From an uncultured Bacteroides sp. (lineage in GTDB: Bacteria; Bacteroidota; Bacteroidia; Bacteroidales; Bacteroidaceae), in the NCBI RefSeq assembly GCF_963677945.1, contig NZ_OY782578.1, positions 3,625,258-3,689,257 of the forward strand: a stretch of 64,000 nucleotides of DNA, written 5' to 3'. Made by a program: the position numbers and the translations under genes. A model generated the notes under the pieces. It saw only the letters and a program-made list of their open reading frames with translations. It was not told where the DNA came from and ran no database searches. Positions 1 to 9,641 of this stretch are shown here, in pieces (within the stretch, counting starts at the first letter, position 1; the number at the start of each line of letters is the position of its first letter).

Positions 1-550
1 TAATATTACAAATATATATATTACACGCATGCACTAAAGTTAAAATATAATAATATTATGAAATTACAATAAATTACACCTAATATAATATTCATTTATA
101 AAGACCTAATGTATAAAAGCTAATATTTGAAAAAAATATAATTTATAATAATAAACACAAAACTTATATCCTATAAAATAAAAAAGTTTACTCATATCCC
201 ATTCAATAGAATAATTGATCATCAACTATTTTTTGCAATTTAGTTGAAAGGACATGTTATTACAATTCCTTAAAATATTATTAATATAAGTCACTACTTT
301 CCGATTAAGAAAAAGATAATATCTCTGTAGCCTCTTATTAATAGGACTTATGAGCGTTTTTATTTTCGATTTGGGATTATAACATTGCGAACCAGAACAA
401 ATCCATTCGCAAGCTACGAATGAAGAAAAAAGTATTTGTACAACTTATGTCATTTATAACAGAATACGAACTAAAGAAATGTATTGATAGATATCAATAT
501 TACCGAATAAATTCATTCTCCAATAAGTTAAATCCATTGTCGAATAATTG
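1..550. other. AT-rich intergenic region, no gene seen
   Basis: I see no credible coding frame here. The stretch is very AT-rich. Near 510-545 there are degenerate words of the CCAATAA and AATCCATTG type that resemble the clusters near 12.05, 15.6 and 27.2 kb, just before the GC-rich hairpin element. The left end of the window is an arbitrary cut, so part of this may belong to the neighbouring gene's flank. Confidence 0.5.
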
Positions 551-638
551 AAAAACATCCCGCCAGGTTTTTGAAAAAGCTGGCGGGACTTTGACCAACA
601 TCCGGTTACGTTTCAAAAAAAGCAGGCGAGATGTTTTT
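551..638 (+). repeat. GC-rich hairpin repeat element, copy A
   Basis: An 88-nt island of CCCGCC/GGCGGG words in AT-rich DNA. The inner hairpin (559-587) pairs CCCGCCAG with CTGGCGGG around a T/A-rich centre. An outer inverted repeat pairs 551-566 with 623-638 (AAAAACATC...GATGTTTTT), so two alternative folds are possible. A second, inverted copy with the same internal spacer (ACTTTG...CAACATCCGGTTA) lies at about 15626-15710, and a fragment lies near 61375. It resembles a small REP- or MITE-like dispersed element, but no transposase is linked to it. Confidence 0.7.
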
Positions 639-676
639 GCATTGTACTTTTACGCTATCTTACAGAAAAATGAAAA

Positions 677-990
677 TCATCCATCACTCCATCACTTTTT
701 CCTGTAATATATTTAAATACAGTATATTATTTGGTGATGGTAGCATTTAGAACACTCACAAAACCATCACTTTTTGGGGCATCCCTCACCATTCGAGCTA
801 TTTTTATTCAAAAACGATCAAACTCAACCTATATTATTGCTCAAGACGTATTAAGCCTGAAATTTGCAGATTGTGCTCAAAAAGGTGATGGTTCATGCCT
901 TTTGGTGATGGTTTGGTGAGGGTAGAAATCAATCCATCACCGGGTAATCACTTATTATTTAGCTTGTTAATCAAAAAAGTGAGGGAGTGA
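677..990. repeat. Cluster of CCATCAC/GTGATGG words in both orientations
   Basis: The words CCATCAC, GTGATGG, CCCTCACC and GGTGAGGG recur about ten times in both orientations across roughly 300 nt (for example at 731, 763, 885, 903 and 931). No other part of the window carries them at this density. The short open frame that runs through the region has no family resemblance and looks accidental. Function unknown. Confidence 0.6.
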
Positions 991-1040
991 GGGTTGAAAC
1001 TATTTTTTATATTACAGAAAAAGATGATCTACTATTTAGA

Positions 1041-1178
1041 AGATTTAGTGATAGGAATGATAGGGAAAATACATATTTTGACACTTTTATAGCAAAGGGG
1101 CACTCTATAGGATGCCCCTGCCCCCCATATAGAGAGTTCAAAATAGTGATAATTGCTATCACTCCTATCACTAAATCT
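1041..1178. repeat. 23-bp inverted repeat flanking a 92-nt spacer
   Basis: Positions 1041-1063 and 1156-1178 are inverted copies differing at one base (core AGATTTAGTGATAGG). The spacer holds a C-rich run (CCCCTGCCCCCC). The arms themselves contain repeated GTGATA/TATCAC words, in the style of the neighbouring cluster. An RNA across it could form a long stem. Confidence 0.65.
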
Positions 1179-1190
1179 TATAATATAAAA

Positions 1191-1230
1191 AAACAGACTT
1201 GAAACTTTAGATAAAGTCTCAAGTCTGTTT
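1191..1230 (-). terminator. Rho-independent terminator of the small secreted-protein gene
   Basis: AAACAGACTTGA at the left pairs with TCAAGTCTGTTT at the right with a small interior mismatch. Read on the minus strand, the stem is followed directly by a run of T (TTTTTTATATT). It lies about 35 nt after the stop codon of the minus-strand gene at 1266. Confidence 0.8.
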
Positions 1231-1265
1231 AACTGGAATGACCAGACAGTTATATGTAGATCAAA

Positions 1266-1580
1266 CTACTTCTTAGCAACGCGATCTTTTGTATTCACTT
1301 TGCTTTTAGAATCACTCATCTTCTTTTTCTGATTCAAAGAATATCCGGAGCCATCACACTTATTAGCTTTCTTTGCAGGATCAGATTCATTAAAGCTAGC
1401 TTTCTTACAAGTTTTTTGCTCGCAATTATCACAAACACCATTCTGGTTGTTATCAGTAAAACATCCTCTTTTTCTTACTGTAACATTTGATTTAGCCTGA
1501 GCGGTCTGAGCATTCTGAGCAAATGTATCTGCCAAACTAACAACTGCGAATAGCATACAAAAAAATAAAACTCTTTTCAT
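1266..1580 (-). CDS. Small secreted Cys-rich protein of unknown function
   Basis: I do not recognise a named family. The protein is 104 aa when started at MKRVLFF; an open frame extends 19 codons further upstream to 1637, but only the internal Met gives a clean signal peptide (hydrophobic core, then ADTFAQ as a likely cleavage site). The mature part has a Cys cluster, GCFTDNNQNGVCDNCEQKTC, resembling the short Asp/Asn-rich calcium-binding loops (DxNxxGxCD) seen in Bacteroidetes surface proteins, followed by a Lys/Ser-rich tail. It stands alone with its own terminator (1191-1230). Metal binding or disulphide formation in the periplasm is inference. Confidence 0.6.
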   Translation of the reverse strand: MKRVLFFCMLFAVVSLADTFAQNAQTAQAKSNVTVRKRGCFTDNNQNGVCDNCEQKTCKKASFNESDPAKKANKCDGSGYSLNQKKKMSDSKSKVNTKDRVAKK

Positions 1581-1750
1581 AAAATATAAATTTATAGAAT
1601 CATTTAATATCAGACTGCAAATATAGTGAACAAACAACTAACCATTATATAAAGAATAGAACTTGTTTAAAACTATTTTGCATATAAAAGCGTTATTTAT
1701 TAAATCGTTGATAATAGTATTAAAGTGCTTTTAATTTAATACAAAGTGAT

Positions 1751-2512
1751 ATGAAACATTATATTTCTGGAATTAAGTGCATTTTATTTGTCTTCACAAT
1801 AATATTCCCAGCGGGTTGCTCCAAAAGCGAAATGAAATCAAGCAAAGAACGTGTCCTGACAAAAACTGACGACACAACATTATCCTATATTTTATCCCCT
1901 CCTGATAATAAAGGGAATTATTCAGTCGAGGAAGCTTTATACAATAGAAGATCACGCAGGGATTTTCAGGATAAAGAAATTTCCGAGAAGCAATTATCAC
2001 AAATTTTATGGGCATGTTATGGCATTACATCTCCCAGAACTGACAACTCTGCAATGAGAGGCGGCTTACGAACTGCACCTTCAGCTGGAGCATTGTATCC
2101 ACTCGAAATTTATGTATTGGTCGGTAAAGTAAAAAACATAAAGTCGGGCGTTTACAAATACATTGCAAAAAATCACAAGATTGTAATGACCATCAATAGG
2201 GATTTAAGAAAAGAACTGTGTGCAGCTGCACTAAATCAGGAAATGATAAGTAAAGCTCCGGCTGTTTTATTTTATAGTGCTATATATAATAGGTGTACTG
2301 AAAGATATGGGAATCGTGGTCGCGAAAGATATGTTTGCATGGATCTGGGACATTCCGCCCAAAATGTATATCTTCAAGTAGAAGCGCTTCATTTGGGAAC
2401 CTGCGCTATAGGTGCATTCAATGATGATTCGGTTAAAAAAATAATGCAGCTAAGTTCTGATGAAGAACCTCTCTATATAATGCCTTTCGGTTATTATTTA
2501 AATAAGCCATAG
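1751..2512 (+). CDS. SagB/ThcOx-type nitroreductase-family lipoprotein
   Basis: A 253-aa flavin-dependent nitroreductase-fold protein. The N-terminus is a lipoprotein signal with lipobox FPAGC (Cys23), so it should be membrane-anchored on the periplasmic side. The family signatures are RRSRRDF (about residues 66-72, FMN phosphate contact) and RTAPSAGALYPLEIYVL (about 107-123), typical of the SagB-type dehydrogenase subgroup. SagB oxidises azolines in peptide natural products, but no YcaO cyclodehydratase or precursor peptide gene is nearby, so a general reductase role is as likely. It is a single-gene unit with a weak hairpin directly after the stop. Confidence 0.85.
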   Translation: MKHYISGIKCILFVFTIIFPAGCSKSEMKSSKERVLTKTDDTTLSYILSPPDNKGNYSVEEALYNRRSRRDFQDKEISEKQLSQILWACYGITSPRTDNSAMRGGLRTAPSAGALYPLEIYVLVGKVKNIKSGVYKYIAKNHKIVMTINRDLRKELCAAALNQEMISKAPAVLFYSAIYNRCTERYGNRGRERYVCMDLGHSAQNVYLQVEALHLGTCAIGAFNDDSVKKIMQLSSDEEPLYIMPFGYYLNKP

Positions 2513-2537
2513 GCTTAGCAAGCTATAGCCTTATTTT
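2511..2537 (+). terminator. Weak terminator-like hairpin
   Basis: AGGCTTAGC pairs with GCTATAGCCT (one bulge) directly at the nitroreductase stop codon, followed by TTATTTTAAT. The stem is short and the T-run is interrupted. Confidence 0.45.
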
Positions 2538-2540
2538 AAT

Positions 2541-3098
2541 AAAAACTTATTTCCTCTTTGTTTATCGGCATTTCTTTTAAAAAATAGAATAAACTTAATA
2601 AAATTTTCAATTAGCGCCCTCAAATAACGAGGTGGTAATAAATAAACATATTAATATAATTTTAAACAATTGATGAATAATACTTTAATTTATTCTTAGA
2701 AACAGATACATAGATCTATAAATGAATATAGCGGAATCAAACAAATTAAATCATTGTTTGTTAATAGATAGTTCTAAAAACTAATATTTTAAAACACATT
2801 TTCTTCCACAATATTAAATGCATACTAATACCACATCAAAGGTTACAATATGAAAGATAAAACTGTTAATATTTTAAATAATTATCATTTAACACTCTAG
2901 ATAATATTTTAAAGGAGGATTTATTAGACCACTTAATGAAAAAAATTTCAAATTATGCTTTTTATATTTAATCTTATTTTTATATTTGTGAAATAATTAA
3001 CTATAATAAATACATATTCACACAACTAACTAAAACAAATCTAAATTCACTTAATGACTCTAAATAATCATATGTTTAATTTTAAAGAAAAAAATGGA
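2541..3098. promoter_or_regulatory. Long leader/promoter region of the susC-susD locus
   Basis: About 550 nt of AT-rich DNA without a convincing gene. A Bacteroidetes -7 box, TATATTTG, lies at 2981-2988; no TTTG box is seen at the expected distance upstream. An AAAGGAGGAT string near 2911 precedes only an 11-codon frame, which I do not annotate. Long leaders are common before SusC genes and may carry antisense or trans-acting RNA control, but nothing here proves it. Confidence 0.4.
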
Positions 3099-6000
3099 AT
3101 GAAAAAAAGTAAGCTTCTAAGTTTCCTTCAATTAAAGAAAGGAATTGCACTTGCACTCGTCCTCTCGTTCGTTTCTTTAGCAGCTATGGCACAGAACATT
3201 ACCGTAAAAGGTAAAGTTACTGATTCTAAAGGTGAAGCTGTTATTAACGCGAGTATTATGGTACAAGGTACAACAAATGGAACAGTTACTGACCTTGATG
3301 GTAATTACTCCTTAACAAAAGTTGCTCCCAACGCACAATTGTCTTTCTCCTACATAGGTATGAAAAAGCAAACTGTTAAAGTTGAAGGCAGAACTGTTAT
3401 CAATGTTGTTTTGGTTGATGATGCAGAAGTATTGAAAGAAGTAGTTGTTACTGCTCTCGGTATTAAACGTCAGGCCCGTTCACTGGGATATTCAACAACT
3501 AAGGTTGGTGGTGAAGAATTTACCCTTGCCCGTGATCCTAACCTTGGTAATGCACTTTCCGGCAAAGTAGCCGGTGTGAGTGTTGCCGGTAATTCAACAG
3601 GTTCAGGTGGTTCTTCACGTGTGGTTATTCGTGGTAATGCTTCTTTAACCGGTAATAACATGCCACTGTATGTAGTAGATGGTGTTCCTTTCGACAATGC
3701 TAACCAGGGTTCCGCCGGTCAGTGGGGTGGTCTTGATATGGGTGATGGTTTGAATAATATCAATGCTGATGATGTTGAGAACATTCAGATTCTGAAAGGT
3801 GCTGCAGCATCTGCCCTTTACGGTTATCGTGGTGGTAATGGTGCAATTCTTATTACAACCAAATCTGGTAAGAAAGGAAAAGCTATGAGTGTGGAAGTGA
3901 ACAACAACCTTACATTCAACGCCATTTATGATCAGCGCGATTTCCAGAAAGTATATGGACAAGGTTCGGATGGCCAGCGCCCAGCAGACAAGCAGGCAGC
4001 CATTGATTCAGACAGAAGTAACTGGGGTGAAGCTATGGACGGAGGTAATGCTGTCAACTTCTTAGGTCAGAACTACAAATACTCTTACGTTGATAACTTC
4101 AAGAAGTTCTATAATACAGGAGTAAGCAATTCATCTTCTGTGGCTATCTCAGGTTCTGATGAAAAAGTTACTTATCGTTTTGGTTTGACCAATAATTATG
4201 AAAAGAGTATTCTTCCAAATGCCAACAACAGTCAGTTTGGTATGAATATGAATACTACTTATGATATCCGTAAGAATCTGCACTTTATTATGAATGCTAA
4301 CTACGTGTTCGAAAAGTCTAAAGGTCGTTCTAATCTTTCAGATGCCAACGGTAATACCAATGCAGCTATTCTGTATCATGCAAATTCTTTCGACATTAAT
4401 TGGATGGAACGTGGTAGCGAAACATCTCAATGGGGTACAACAGCAGCTGGAAAAGAATTACTTTCCGGCAACAGCGTTTACTTCAATAACCCTTACTGGT
4501 TGCAGTATCGTAAAACCAACGATTCTAGAAAGAATCGTCTAACCGGTTCCATGACTTTGAAGTGGGATATTACAGACTGGTTGTACATTCAGGGTGCAGC
4601 ACAACGCGATGGTTTTAACCTTGAATTCAAACAAATTCAGCCAATAGGTGCAGCAGCTGACCCTAATGGTTATTTGACAGAATTCCAAAAGACGTATTAT
4701 GAAATGAACTATAACTTCCTCCTTGGATTTAATAAGGATTTCAACGACTGGTCTGTAGGTGCTACCTTTGGTGGTAATCAACAGACTAATACTACTAAGA
4801 TTTATTATCCTGCCAATGGTGGACGTCCGTTTGTTGTAGATGGATTGTGGTCGGTTAATAACCTCGACCCAACAGATACACGCGCTCAAATAGGTTATTC
4901 ACGTTATAAAGTGAATTCACTCTATTTCACTGCCGACTTAGGATGGAAGAAGCAATTATTCCTGAATGTTACCGGACGTAATGACTGGTTCTCTACTTTG
5001 TCACCCGATAATAATAGTTATTTCTACCCTTCTGTTACAGGATCATGGATATTCTCAGACACCTTTGATACTCCGGAATGGTTTACTTTTGGTAAGGTGC
5101 GTGCTTCTTGGGCTAGAGCATCCAATGGTACCAGTGCATATCAGAACATGATGACTTACAAAGTTCTCAACTATAAAGTTAATGGACAGCAGGTAGTTAC
5201 AGTAAACAACGACACTTATCCTAATCCAGATTTGAAACCGGTAGAGATTACTGAAAAGGAAATTGGTTTAAATCTTTCATTCTTCCAGAGCCGCTTGAAT
5301 TTTGATATGGCTTATTACGTGAAAGATACAAAAGATGACATTGCTAGAGTTTCAATATCCAGCACCAGTGGATTCAATTCTAGAATTATGAATGTTGGTA
5401 AAATCCAGAACAAAGGTTTCGAATTCATGGTAGATGGTACTCCAGTGAAGAGTAAAGACTTTATGTGGAACAGTACATTCAACTTCGCTATCAATAATTC
5501 AAAAGTAAAATTTCTTGGTGATGGTGTAAAACGTCTGGCAATAGACGGCGCGACATCAAACGTAGGTTCAGTTGGTGTTTATAACGTACTTGGATCAGCT
5601 TATGGTGAAATCATTGGTTATAAATACAAACGTGATACTAATGGTAACTTGTTATTGAAAGACGGTATGCCACAAAACAATGGCGAACAGGTAAGTCTTG
5701 GCAACGGAGTATATAAATATACCGGTGGATGGCAAAACACATTGAAATATAAAAATATAACTCTGGCATTCCTTATTGACTACAAATTCGGCGCAAAATT
5801 ATTCTCTGGAACTAACTACAGTGCATACGGCGCAGGTTTACACAAAAACACACTGCTAGGTCGTACCGCTGATGCACCTAACCAAACATACGTATTCCAG
5901 GGTATTGATGAAGCAACTGGTAAAACCAATGCTGTCGCTGTAAGAGCCAGCAATTACTGGGGAAAAATTACAGATCAGAATATTGCAGAAGAATTTACTT

Positions 6001-6251
6001 ATGATGCAAGCTTTATTAAATTGCGCGAACTTTCTCTTGGTTACGAATTCCCAACTAGTGTTCTGTCTAAACTGAGAGTTGTGAAAGGTTTAAATGTATC
6101 TTTAGTTGCACGTAACCTTTGGACAATAATGAAGCATACCGACAATATTGATCCTGAAGCTGCATATAACAACAGCAACGGTCAGGGTCTTGAATTGAAC
6201 GGTTATCCTTATACACGCAATATTGGCTTCAATGTAAATCTAAAATTCTAA
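3099..6251 (+). CDS. susC-like: SusC/RagA-family TonB-dependent outer-membrane transporter
   Basis: This imports an oligosaccharide or glycopeptide through the outer membrane using TonB energy, with the SusD-like lipoprotein downstream as its lid. Taken from the Met at 3099 it is 1050 aa; the frame also has an ATG at 3054, but the internal start gives the normal signal peptide (hydrophobic stretch ending SLAAMAQ). In order it has the carboxypeptidase-regulatory-like domain (NITVKGKVTDSKGEAV onward), the SusC plug signature (LVVTALGIKRQARSLGYS-type region), GNASLTGNNMPLYVVDGVP, and a long beta-barrel ending in an aromatic C-terminus (NIGFNVNLKF). susD follows after 19 nt. Substrate cannot be read from the sequence; the neighbouring GH29 and GH3 suggest a fucosylated, beta-linked glycan. 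Confidence 0.95.
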   Translation: MKKSKLLSFLQLKKGIALALVLSFVSLAAMAQNITVKGKVTDSKGEAVINASIMVQGTTNGTVTDLDGNYSLTKVAPNAQLSFSYIGMKKQTVKVEGRTVINVVLVDDAEVLKEVVVTALGIKRQARSLGYSTTKVGGEEFTLARDPNLGNALSGKVAGVSVAGNSTGSGGSSRVVIRGNASLTGNNMPLYVVDGVPFDNANQGSAGQWGGLDMGDGLNNINADDVENIQILKGAAASALYGYRGGNGAILITTKSGKKGKAMSVEVNNNLTFNAIYDQRDFQKVYGQGSDGQRPADKQAAIDSDRSNWGEAMDGGNAVNFLGQNYKYSYVDNFKKFYNTGVSNSSSVAISGSDEKVTYRFGLTNNYEKSILPNANNSQFGMNMNTTYDIRKNLHFIMNANYVFEKSKGRSNLSDANGNTNAAILYHANSFDINWMERGSETSQWGTTAAGKELLSGNSVYFNNPYWLQYRKTNDSRKNRLTGSMTLKWDITDWLYIQGAAQRDGFNLEFKQIQPIGAAADPNGYLTEFQKTYYEMNYNFLLGFNKDFNDWSVGATFGGNQQTNTTKIYYPANGGRPFVVDGLWSVNNLDPTDTRAQIGYSRYKVNSLYFTADLGWKKQLFLNVTGRNDWFSTLSPDNNSYFYPSVTGSWIFSDTFDTPEWFTFGKVRASWARASNGTSAYQNMMTYKVLNYKVNGQQVVTVNNDTYPNPDLKPVEITEKEIGLNLSFFQSRLNFDMAYYVKDTKDDIARVSISSTSGFNSRIMNVGKIQNKGFEFMVDGTPVKSKDFMWNSTFNFAINNSKVKFLGDGVKRLAIDGATSNVGSVGVYNVLGSAYGEIIGYKYKRDTNGNLLLKDGMPQNNGEQVSLGNGVYKYTGGWQNTLKYKNITLAFLIDYKFGAKLFSGTNYSAYGAGLHKNTLLGRTADAPNQTYVFQGIDEATGKTNAVAVRASNYWGKITDQNIAEEFTYDASFIKLRELSLGYEFPTSVLSKLRVVKGLNVSLVARNLWTIMKHTDNIDPEAAYNNSNGQGLELNGYPYTRNIGFNVNLKF

Positions 6252-6270
6252 TAGTTAAGAACTTAATAAT

Positions 6271-7938
6271 ATGAAGAAATATATTAAAAACGCATGTGCC
6301 GCACTCTTCTGTCTAACAGCAGTAACTAGTTGTGGCGACTTTGGCGATACAAATATCGATCCGGAACATTTGAATGAAGGCAATGTTCCTTACACAATGG
6401 TCTTTACTAACGCTCAACATCAGGCATTGGGTTCCGATTGGGACATCTGGCGTACAGGAATGATCTATCTTTCACAGTGGAACCAGCATATCGCTGCCGG
6501 CGGATGGTGGTGGAGCTATGGTATCAACTCTTTCTCTGATGGCTATGCTTCATCATACTGGGGTTCAGTGTTAAGTGGAGGTAGCCGTGGAGCTATCCGT
6601 GATATCCAAACTGTAATTGCAAAGTGGAAAGATGATCCTACTATGCAACAGAACTATCAGATTGCCCGTATAGTACGTGCATATATCTTCCAAAAAGTTA
6701 CCGATCTTCACGGAGATATTCCTTATAGTCAGGCAGGTCAACCAGGTGAATATCCTTATCCTAAGTATGATAAGCAACAAGAAATCTACACAGACCTTTT
6801 AAAAGAACTGGATGAAGCACAAGCTAATCTGGGATCTGGAACAGCTTCTATGGCAAACCAGGATCTGTATTATAATGGTGATGTATCTAAATGGAAAAAG
6901 TTTGCCAACTCATTAATGTTGCGTGTAGCCATGAGATTAAGCAAAGTGAGTCCTGATAAAGCCAAAGAATATGCAGCAAAAGCATACACCAATGGTGTAA
7001 TTACACAAACGGCTGACAACTGTAAACTTGATCACACAGGTGGCGTAGCTACCAACGATTCAAGCGAACCGTATGCAAAAGTTATTGTACATGAAGATCC
7101 GGGAGTGGCTTACATTAATAAGACTTTCTTTGATGTTTTGAAAAATGCTAATGATCCACGTATTCCTTTGATCATGGCTGTATATCCTACAGCTTATGAT
7201 ACAAAAGATGTAGATCCAGCTATTGCCGAAAATTCAGCTCCTGAAAAGCAAAAAGGTTTGATTGGCTTCTTCAGTATGGGACCAACTTCAAGTTATTCTA
7301 TCAAGAAATACTACCCAGCTGAATATACTACCGAAGTATTGTCTACGACAAGTAGTGCCAACTATTATAAGAAGACACACTCACAGCCTAACCGTTCTAC
7401 TTATGCAGACCCAACCGGTCCTACATTTGTATGCACAGCAGCACAAACTAACTTGTTGCTGGCCGAAGCTGCCTATCGCGGCTGGATAAGCGGTAACGCT
7501 GAAACATTCTATAATGCTGGTGTACGTTGTGCAATGGAACAATTCTCACAGTATCCTAGCAGCAATGCCAAAGGTCTGTACAATACTTATCTTACATCTT
7601 CAGCAATCAACAGTTATCTGGCTGCTAATCCATATACTGCTTCCAAAGCTTTGGAACAAATCAATACACAGTACTGGATTACCTGTTTCTGCGATGAATA
7701 TGAAACTTATGCTAACTGGCGTCGTTCAGGATATCCAAACTTACAAGAAAGATGTTCTGCTCACGACAACTGGAGCACTATAGGTAACTATGGTCCAGCT
7801 ATCGTTCGCCGTATGCCTTATCCTGCATCAGAACTTCAGGTAAATCCTGATAATTACAAAGCAGCTTTAAGCGGACTAGGCTTGCAAAGTGAAAATGATT
7901 TCAACAATACCCGTGTTTGGTGGGATGTTGCAAACTAA
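6271..7938 (+). CDS. susD-like: SusD/RagB-family surface glycan-binding lipoprotein
   Basis: The partner of the upstream SusC; it captures the glycan at the cell surface. It is 555 aa with lipobox AVTSC (Cys21), followed by GDFGDTNIDPEHLNEGN, the opening typical of the SusD-like_2 subgroup (PF12771). The middle shows helical TPR-like segments (IARIVRAYIFQKVTDLHGDIPY; KKFANSLMLRVAMRLSKV), and the C-terminus is rich in Trp and Tyr as in glycan binders. It ends before a strong hairpin at 8020, suggesting that susCD form one transcript unit and the two enzymes may be read separately or by partial read-through. Confidence 0.95.
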   Translation: MKKYIKNACAALFCLTAVTSCGDFGDTNIDPEHLNEGNVPYTMVFTNAQHQALGSDWDIWRTGMIYLSQWNQHIAAGGWWWSYGINSFSDGYASSYWGSVLSGGSRGAIRDIQTVIAKWKDDPTMQQNYQIARIVRAYIFQKVTDLHGDIPYSQAGQPGEYPYPKYDKQQEIYTDLLKELDEAQANLGSGTASMANQDLYYNGDVSKWKKFANSLMLRVAMRLSKVSPDKAKEYAAKAYTNGVITQTADNCKLDHTGGVATNDSSEPYAKVIVHEDPGVAYINKTFFDVLKNANDPRIPLIMAVYPTAYDTKDVDPAIAENSAPEKQKGLIGFFSMGPTSSYSIKKYYPAEYTTEVLSTTSSANYYKKTHSQPNRSTYADPTGPTFVCTAAQTNLLLAEAAYRGWISGNAETFYNAGVRCAMEQFSQYPSSNAKGLYNTYLTSSAINSYLAANPYTASKALEQINTQYWITCFCDEYETYANWRRSGYPNLQERCSAHDNWSTIGNYGPAIVRRMPYPASELQVNPDNYKAALSGLGLQSENDFNNTRVWWDVAN

Positions 7939-8019
7939 ATTTCTGGGGAGTGACTAAGAAATCTTAATCACTACTAGTAAGTATTATTTGTAATATGAAC
8001 TAAAATCTTTAAAATAAAT

Positions 8020-8073
8020 TAAGAGGCTGTTTCAAAAGAGATCTTTTGGTAGCAGCCTCTTATGTTTTTTGTA
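8020..8073 (+). terminator. Terminator hairpin after susD
   Basis: AAGAGGCTG pairs with CAGCCTCTT, with an inner stem AAAAGA/TCTTTT, followed by a T-rich run (TATGTTTTTTG). It separates susCD from the enzyme genes. Confidence 0.7.
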
Positions 8074-8224
8074 CATTTACAAACAAAAAGGACTTACTGA
8101 ATCTATTCAAAAATAAGCAAGAGACTATTAATGTCTTTATCAATGAGCATAAGCTTTATTTTAAAAGAGGCTTCTGATGCTCTTGCCATAATCGATTATT
8201 GTCTAAGCCTATAATAATTTAGAA

Positions 8225-9640
8225 ATGAAAAAAAAAATAGCATTTATTAAACAATCGGGCTCTATTATCATAGGATTGCTGCTAACAGCCCTTCCTATTG
8301 AAATACAAGCCCAGCAAGGTTTCGTTCATCAACGTTCCACAGAATATCAGTGGCCGGAAGAAAAAGGAGTTTTAGAAAAATTAGACCAATGGCAGGACCT
8401 GAAATTCGGAGTTCTTTTTCATTGGGGATTATACTCCATCCCTGGTATTGTAGAATCCTGGTCTATCTGCTCGGAAGATGTTGACTGGATTCCAAGAGAC
8501 AGCACCATTGCTTACGAAGATTACAAAAAGAGTTATTATAAGCTGATTGAGAAATTCAATCCTACCGATTTTAACCCTGATCAATGGGCAGATGTAACTA
8601 AGGCTGCCGGCATGAAATATATGCTTTTCACAACTAAGCATCACGATGGCTTTAATCTGTTTAATACGAAGCAAACAGATTTTTCGATCATGAACAGTGC
8701 TTTCAAAAACAATCCAAAAGCTGATGTTGCCAAGTATGTATTCGAAGCTTTCCGCCAGAAAGACTTTATGGTGGGTGCTTATTTCTCAAAACCCGACTGG
8801 CATTGCGAATATTACTGGTGGCCAAGATACGCAACTCCAACCAGAAACGTTAATTACAATATAAACTTACATCCTAATCGTTGGGAATCTTTCCAGAAAT
8901 TCACCTACAACCAGATTGAAGAGTTAATGAGCAATTATGGCAAATTAAATATTCTTTGGTTAGATGGCGGTTGGGTAGCTGCTCCAAGACAGGATATAAA
9001 GATGGACTCTATAGCCAAAATGGCTCGTTCTCACCAATCTGATATACTGATTGTAGACAGAACTATTCATGGCAAGTATGAAAACTACCAGACTCCGGAA
9101 CGTTCTATTCCGGAAAAGCAGCTTAACTATCCATGGGAAAGTTGTATTCCTTTAAGCCCGGATTGGGGATGGACTCCAAATGCTAAATTCAAATCGGCAA
9201 ATACTGTTATTGCTGATCTGATTGAAGTGGTGGCAAAAGGCGGTAACCTTTTATTAGGCGTTGGTCCTACCCCAAAAGGTGTTATCCAACCAGAAGTGGT
9301 AGCTATTCTGAAAGAAATTGGTCAATGGCTGAAAGTTAATGGAGAGGGTATCTACGGCACACGCATCACTCCAAACTACAACAGCAACAATATTTGGTTC
9401 ACAGCAAGCAAGGATGGCAATAAGCTTTATGCACTTTATGTTCCTAATGAAAAAGAAGGTTTACCTAAAAGCATTGAATGGGAAAACAACATTCCGGTAA
9501 AAAGCAGTGCAATGGTGTTACTAAAAACCGGTAAAAAAGTAAAATGGGCGCAAAAGGGAAATAAAGTTATAGTAAACCTTCCAGGCGAATTAAAAACAAA
9601 TAAAGAACCTTTAGTTTTCTCTTTTAAATTACAAAAATAA
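8225..9640 (+). CDS. GH29 alpha-L-fucosidase, secreted
   Basis: Releases alpha-linked L-fucose with retention. 471 aa with an N-terminal signal peptide ending near IEIQAQQ, so periplasmic or exported. Family GH29 marks are FGVLFHWGLYSIPG (about residues 61-75), the TTKHHDGFNLF motif, and LWLDGGW, where Asp247 should be the nucleophile, then GGNLLLGVGPTPKG. The acid/base residue is variable in this family and I do not assign it. Only 1 nt separates it from the GH3 gene, so the two are co-transcribed. Together with susCD this forms a small polysaccharide utilisation locus. Linkage specificity is not readable. Confidence 0.93.
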   Translation: MKKKIAFIKQSGSIIIGLLLTALPIEIQAQQGFVHQRSTEYQWPEEKGVLEKLDQWQDLKFGVLFHWGLYSIPGIVESWSICSEDVDWIPRDSTIAYEDYKKSYYKLIEKFNPTDFNPDQWADVTKAAGMKYMLFTTKHHDGFNLFNTKQTDFSIMNSAFKNNPKADVAKYVFEAFRQKDFMVGAYFSKPDWHCEYYWWPRYATPTRNVNYNINLHPNRWESFQKFTYNQIEELMSNYGKLNILWLDGGWVAAPRQDIKMDSIAKMARSHQSDILIVDRTIHGKYENYQTPERSIPEKQLNYPWESCIPLSPDWGWTPNAKFKSANTVIADLIEVVAKGGNLLLGVGPTPKGVIQPEVVAILKEIGQWLKVNGEGIYGTRITPNYNSNNIWFTASKDGNKLYALYVPNEKEGLPKSIEWENNIPVKSSAMVLLKTGKKVKWAQKGNKVIVNLPGELKTNKEPLVFSFKLQK

Positions 9641-9641
9641 G

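Noticed and set aside
731-919. 62-codon open frame, plus strand
   Set aside because: It runs through the CCATCAC/GTGATGG repeat cluster, has no family resemblance and no start context; the frame is a by-product of repeats.
987-1202. 71-codon open frame, plus strand
   Set aside because: It spans the 23-bp inverted repeat and ends inside the terminator of the opposite gene; not a credible gene.
1751-2512. Part of a SagBCD azoline peptide cluster
   Set aside because: Only the SagB-like oxidoreductase is present; no YcaO protein, precursor peptide or exporter adjoins it.
2911-2970. AGGAGG-like site followed by a short frame MKKISNYAFYI
   Set aside because: Eleven codons and a 17-nt gap to the ATG; too weak to call a leader peptide.
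8020-8073. AGGCTGTTTCAAAA resembling an insertion-sequence end
   Set aside because: It is half of a symmetrical hairpin followed by a T-run, with no transposase remnant or target duplication; a terminator explains it.
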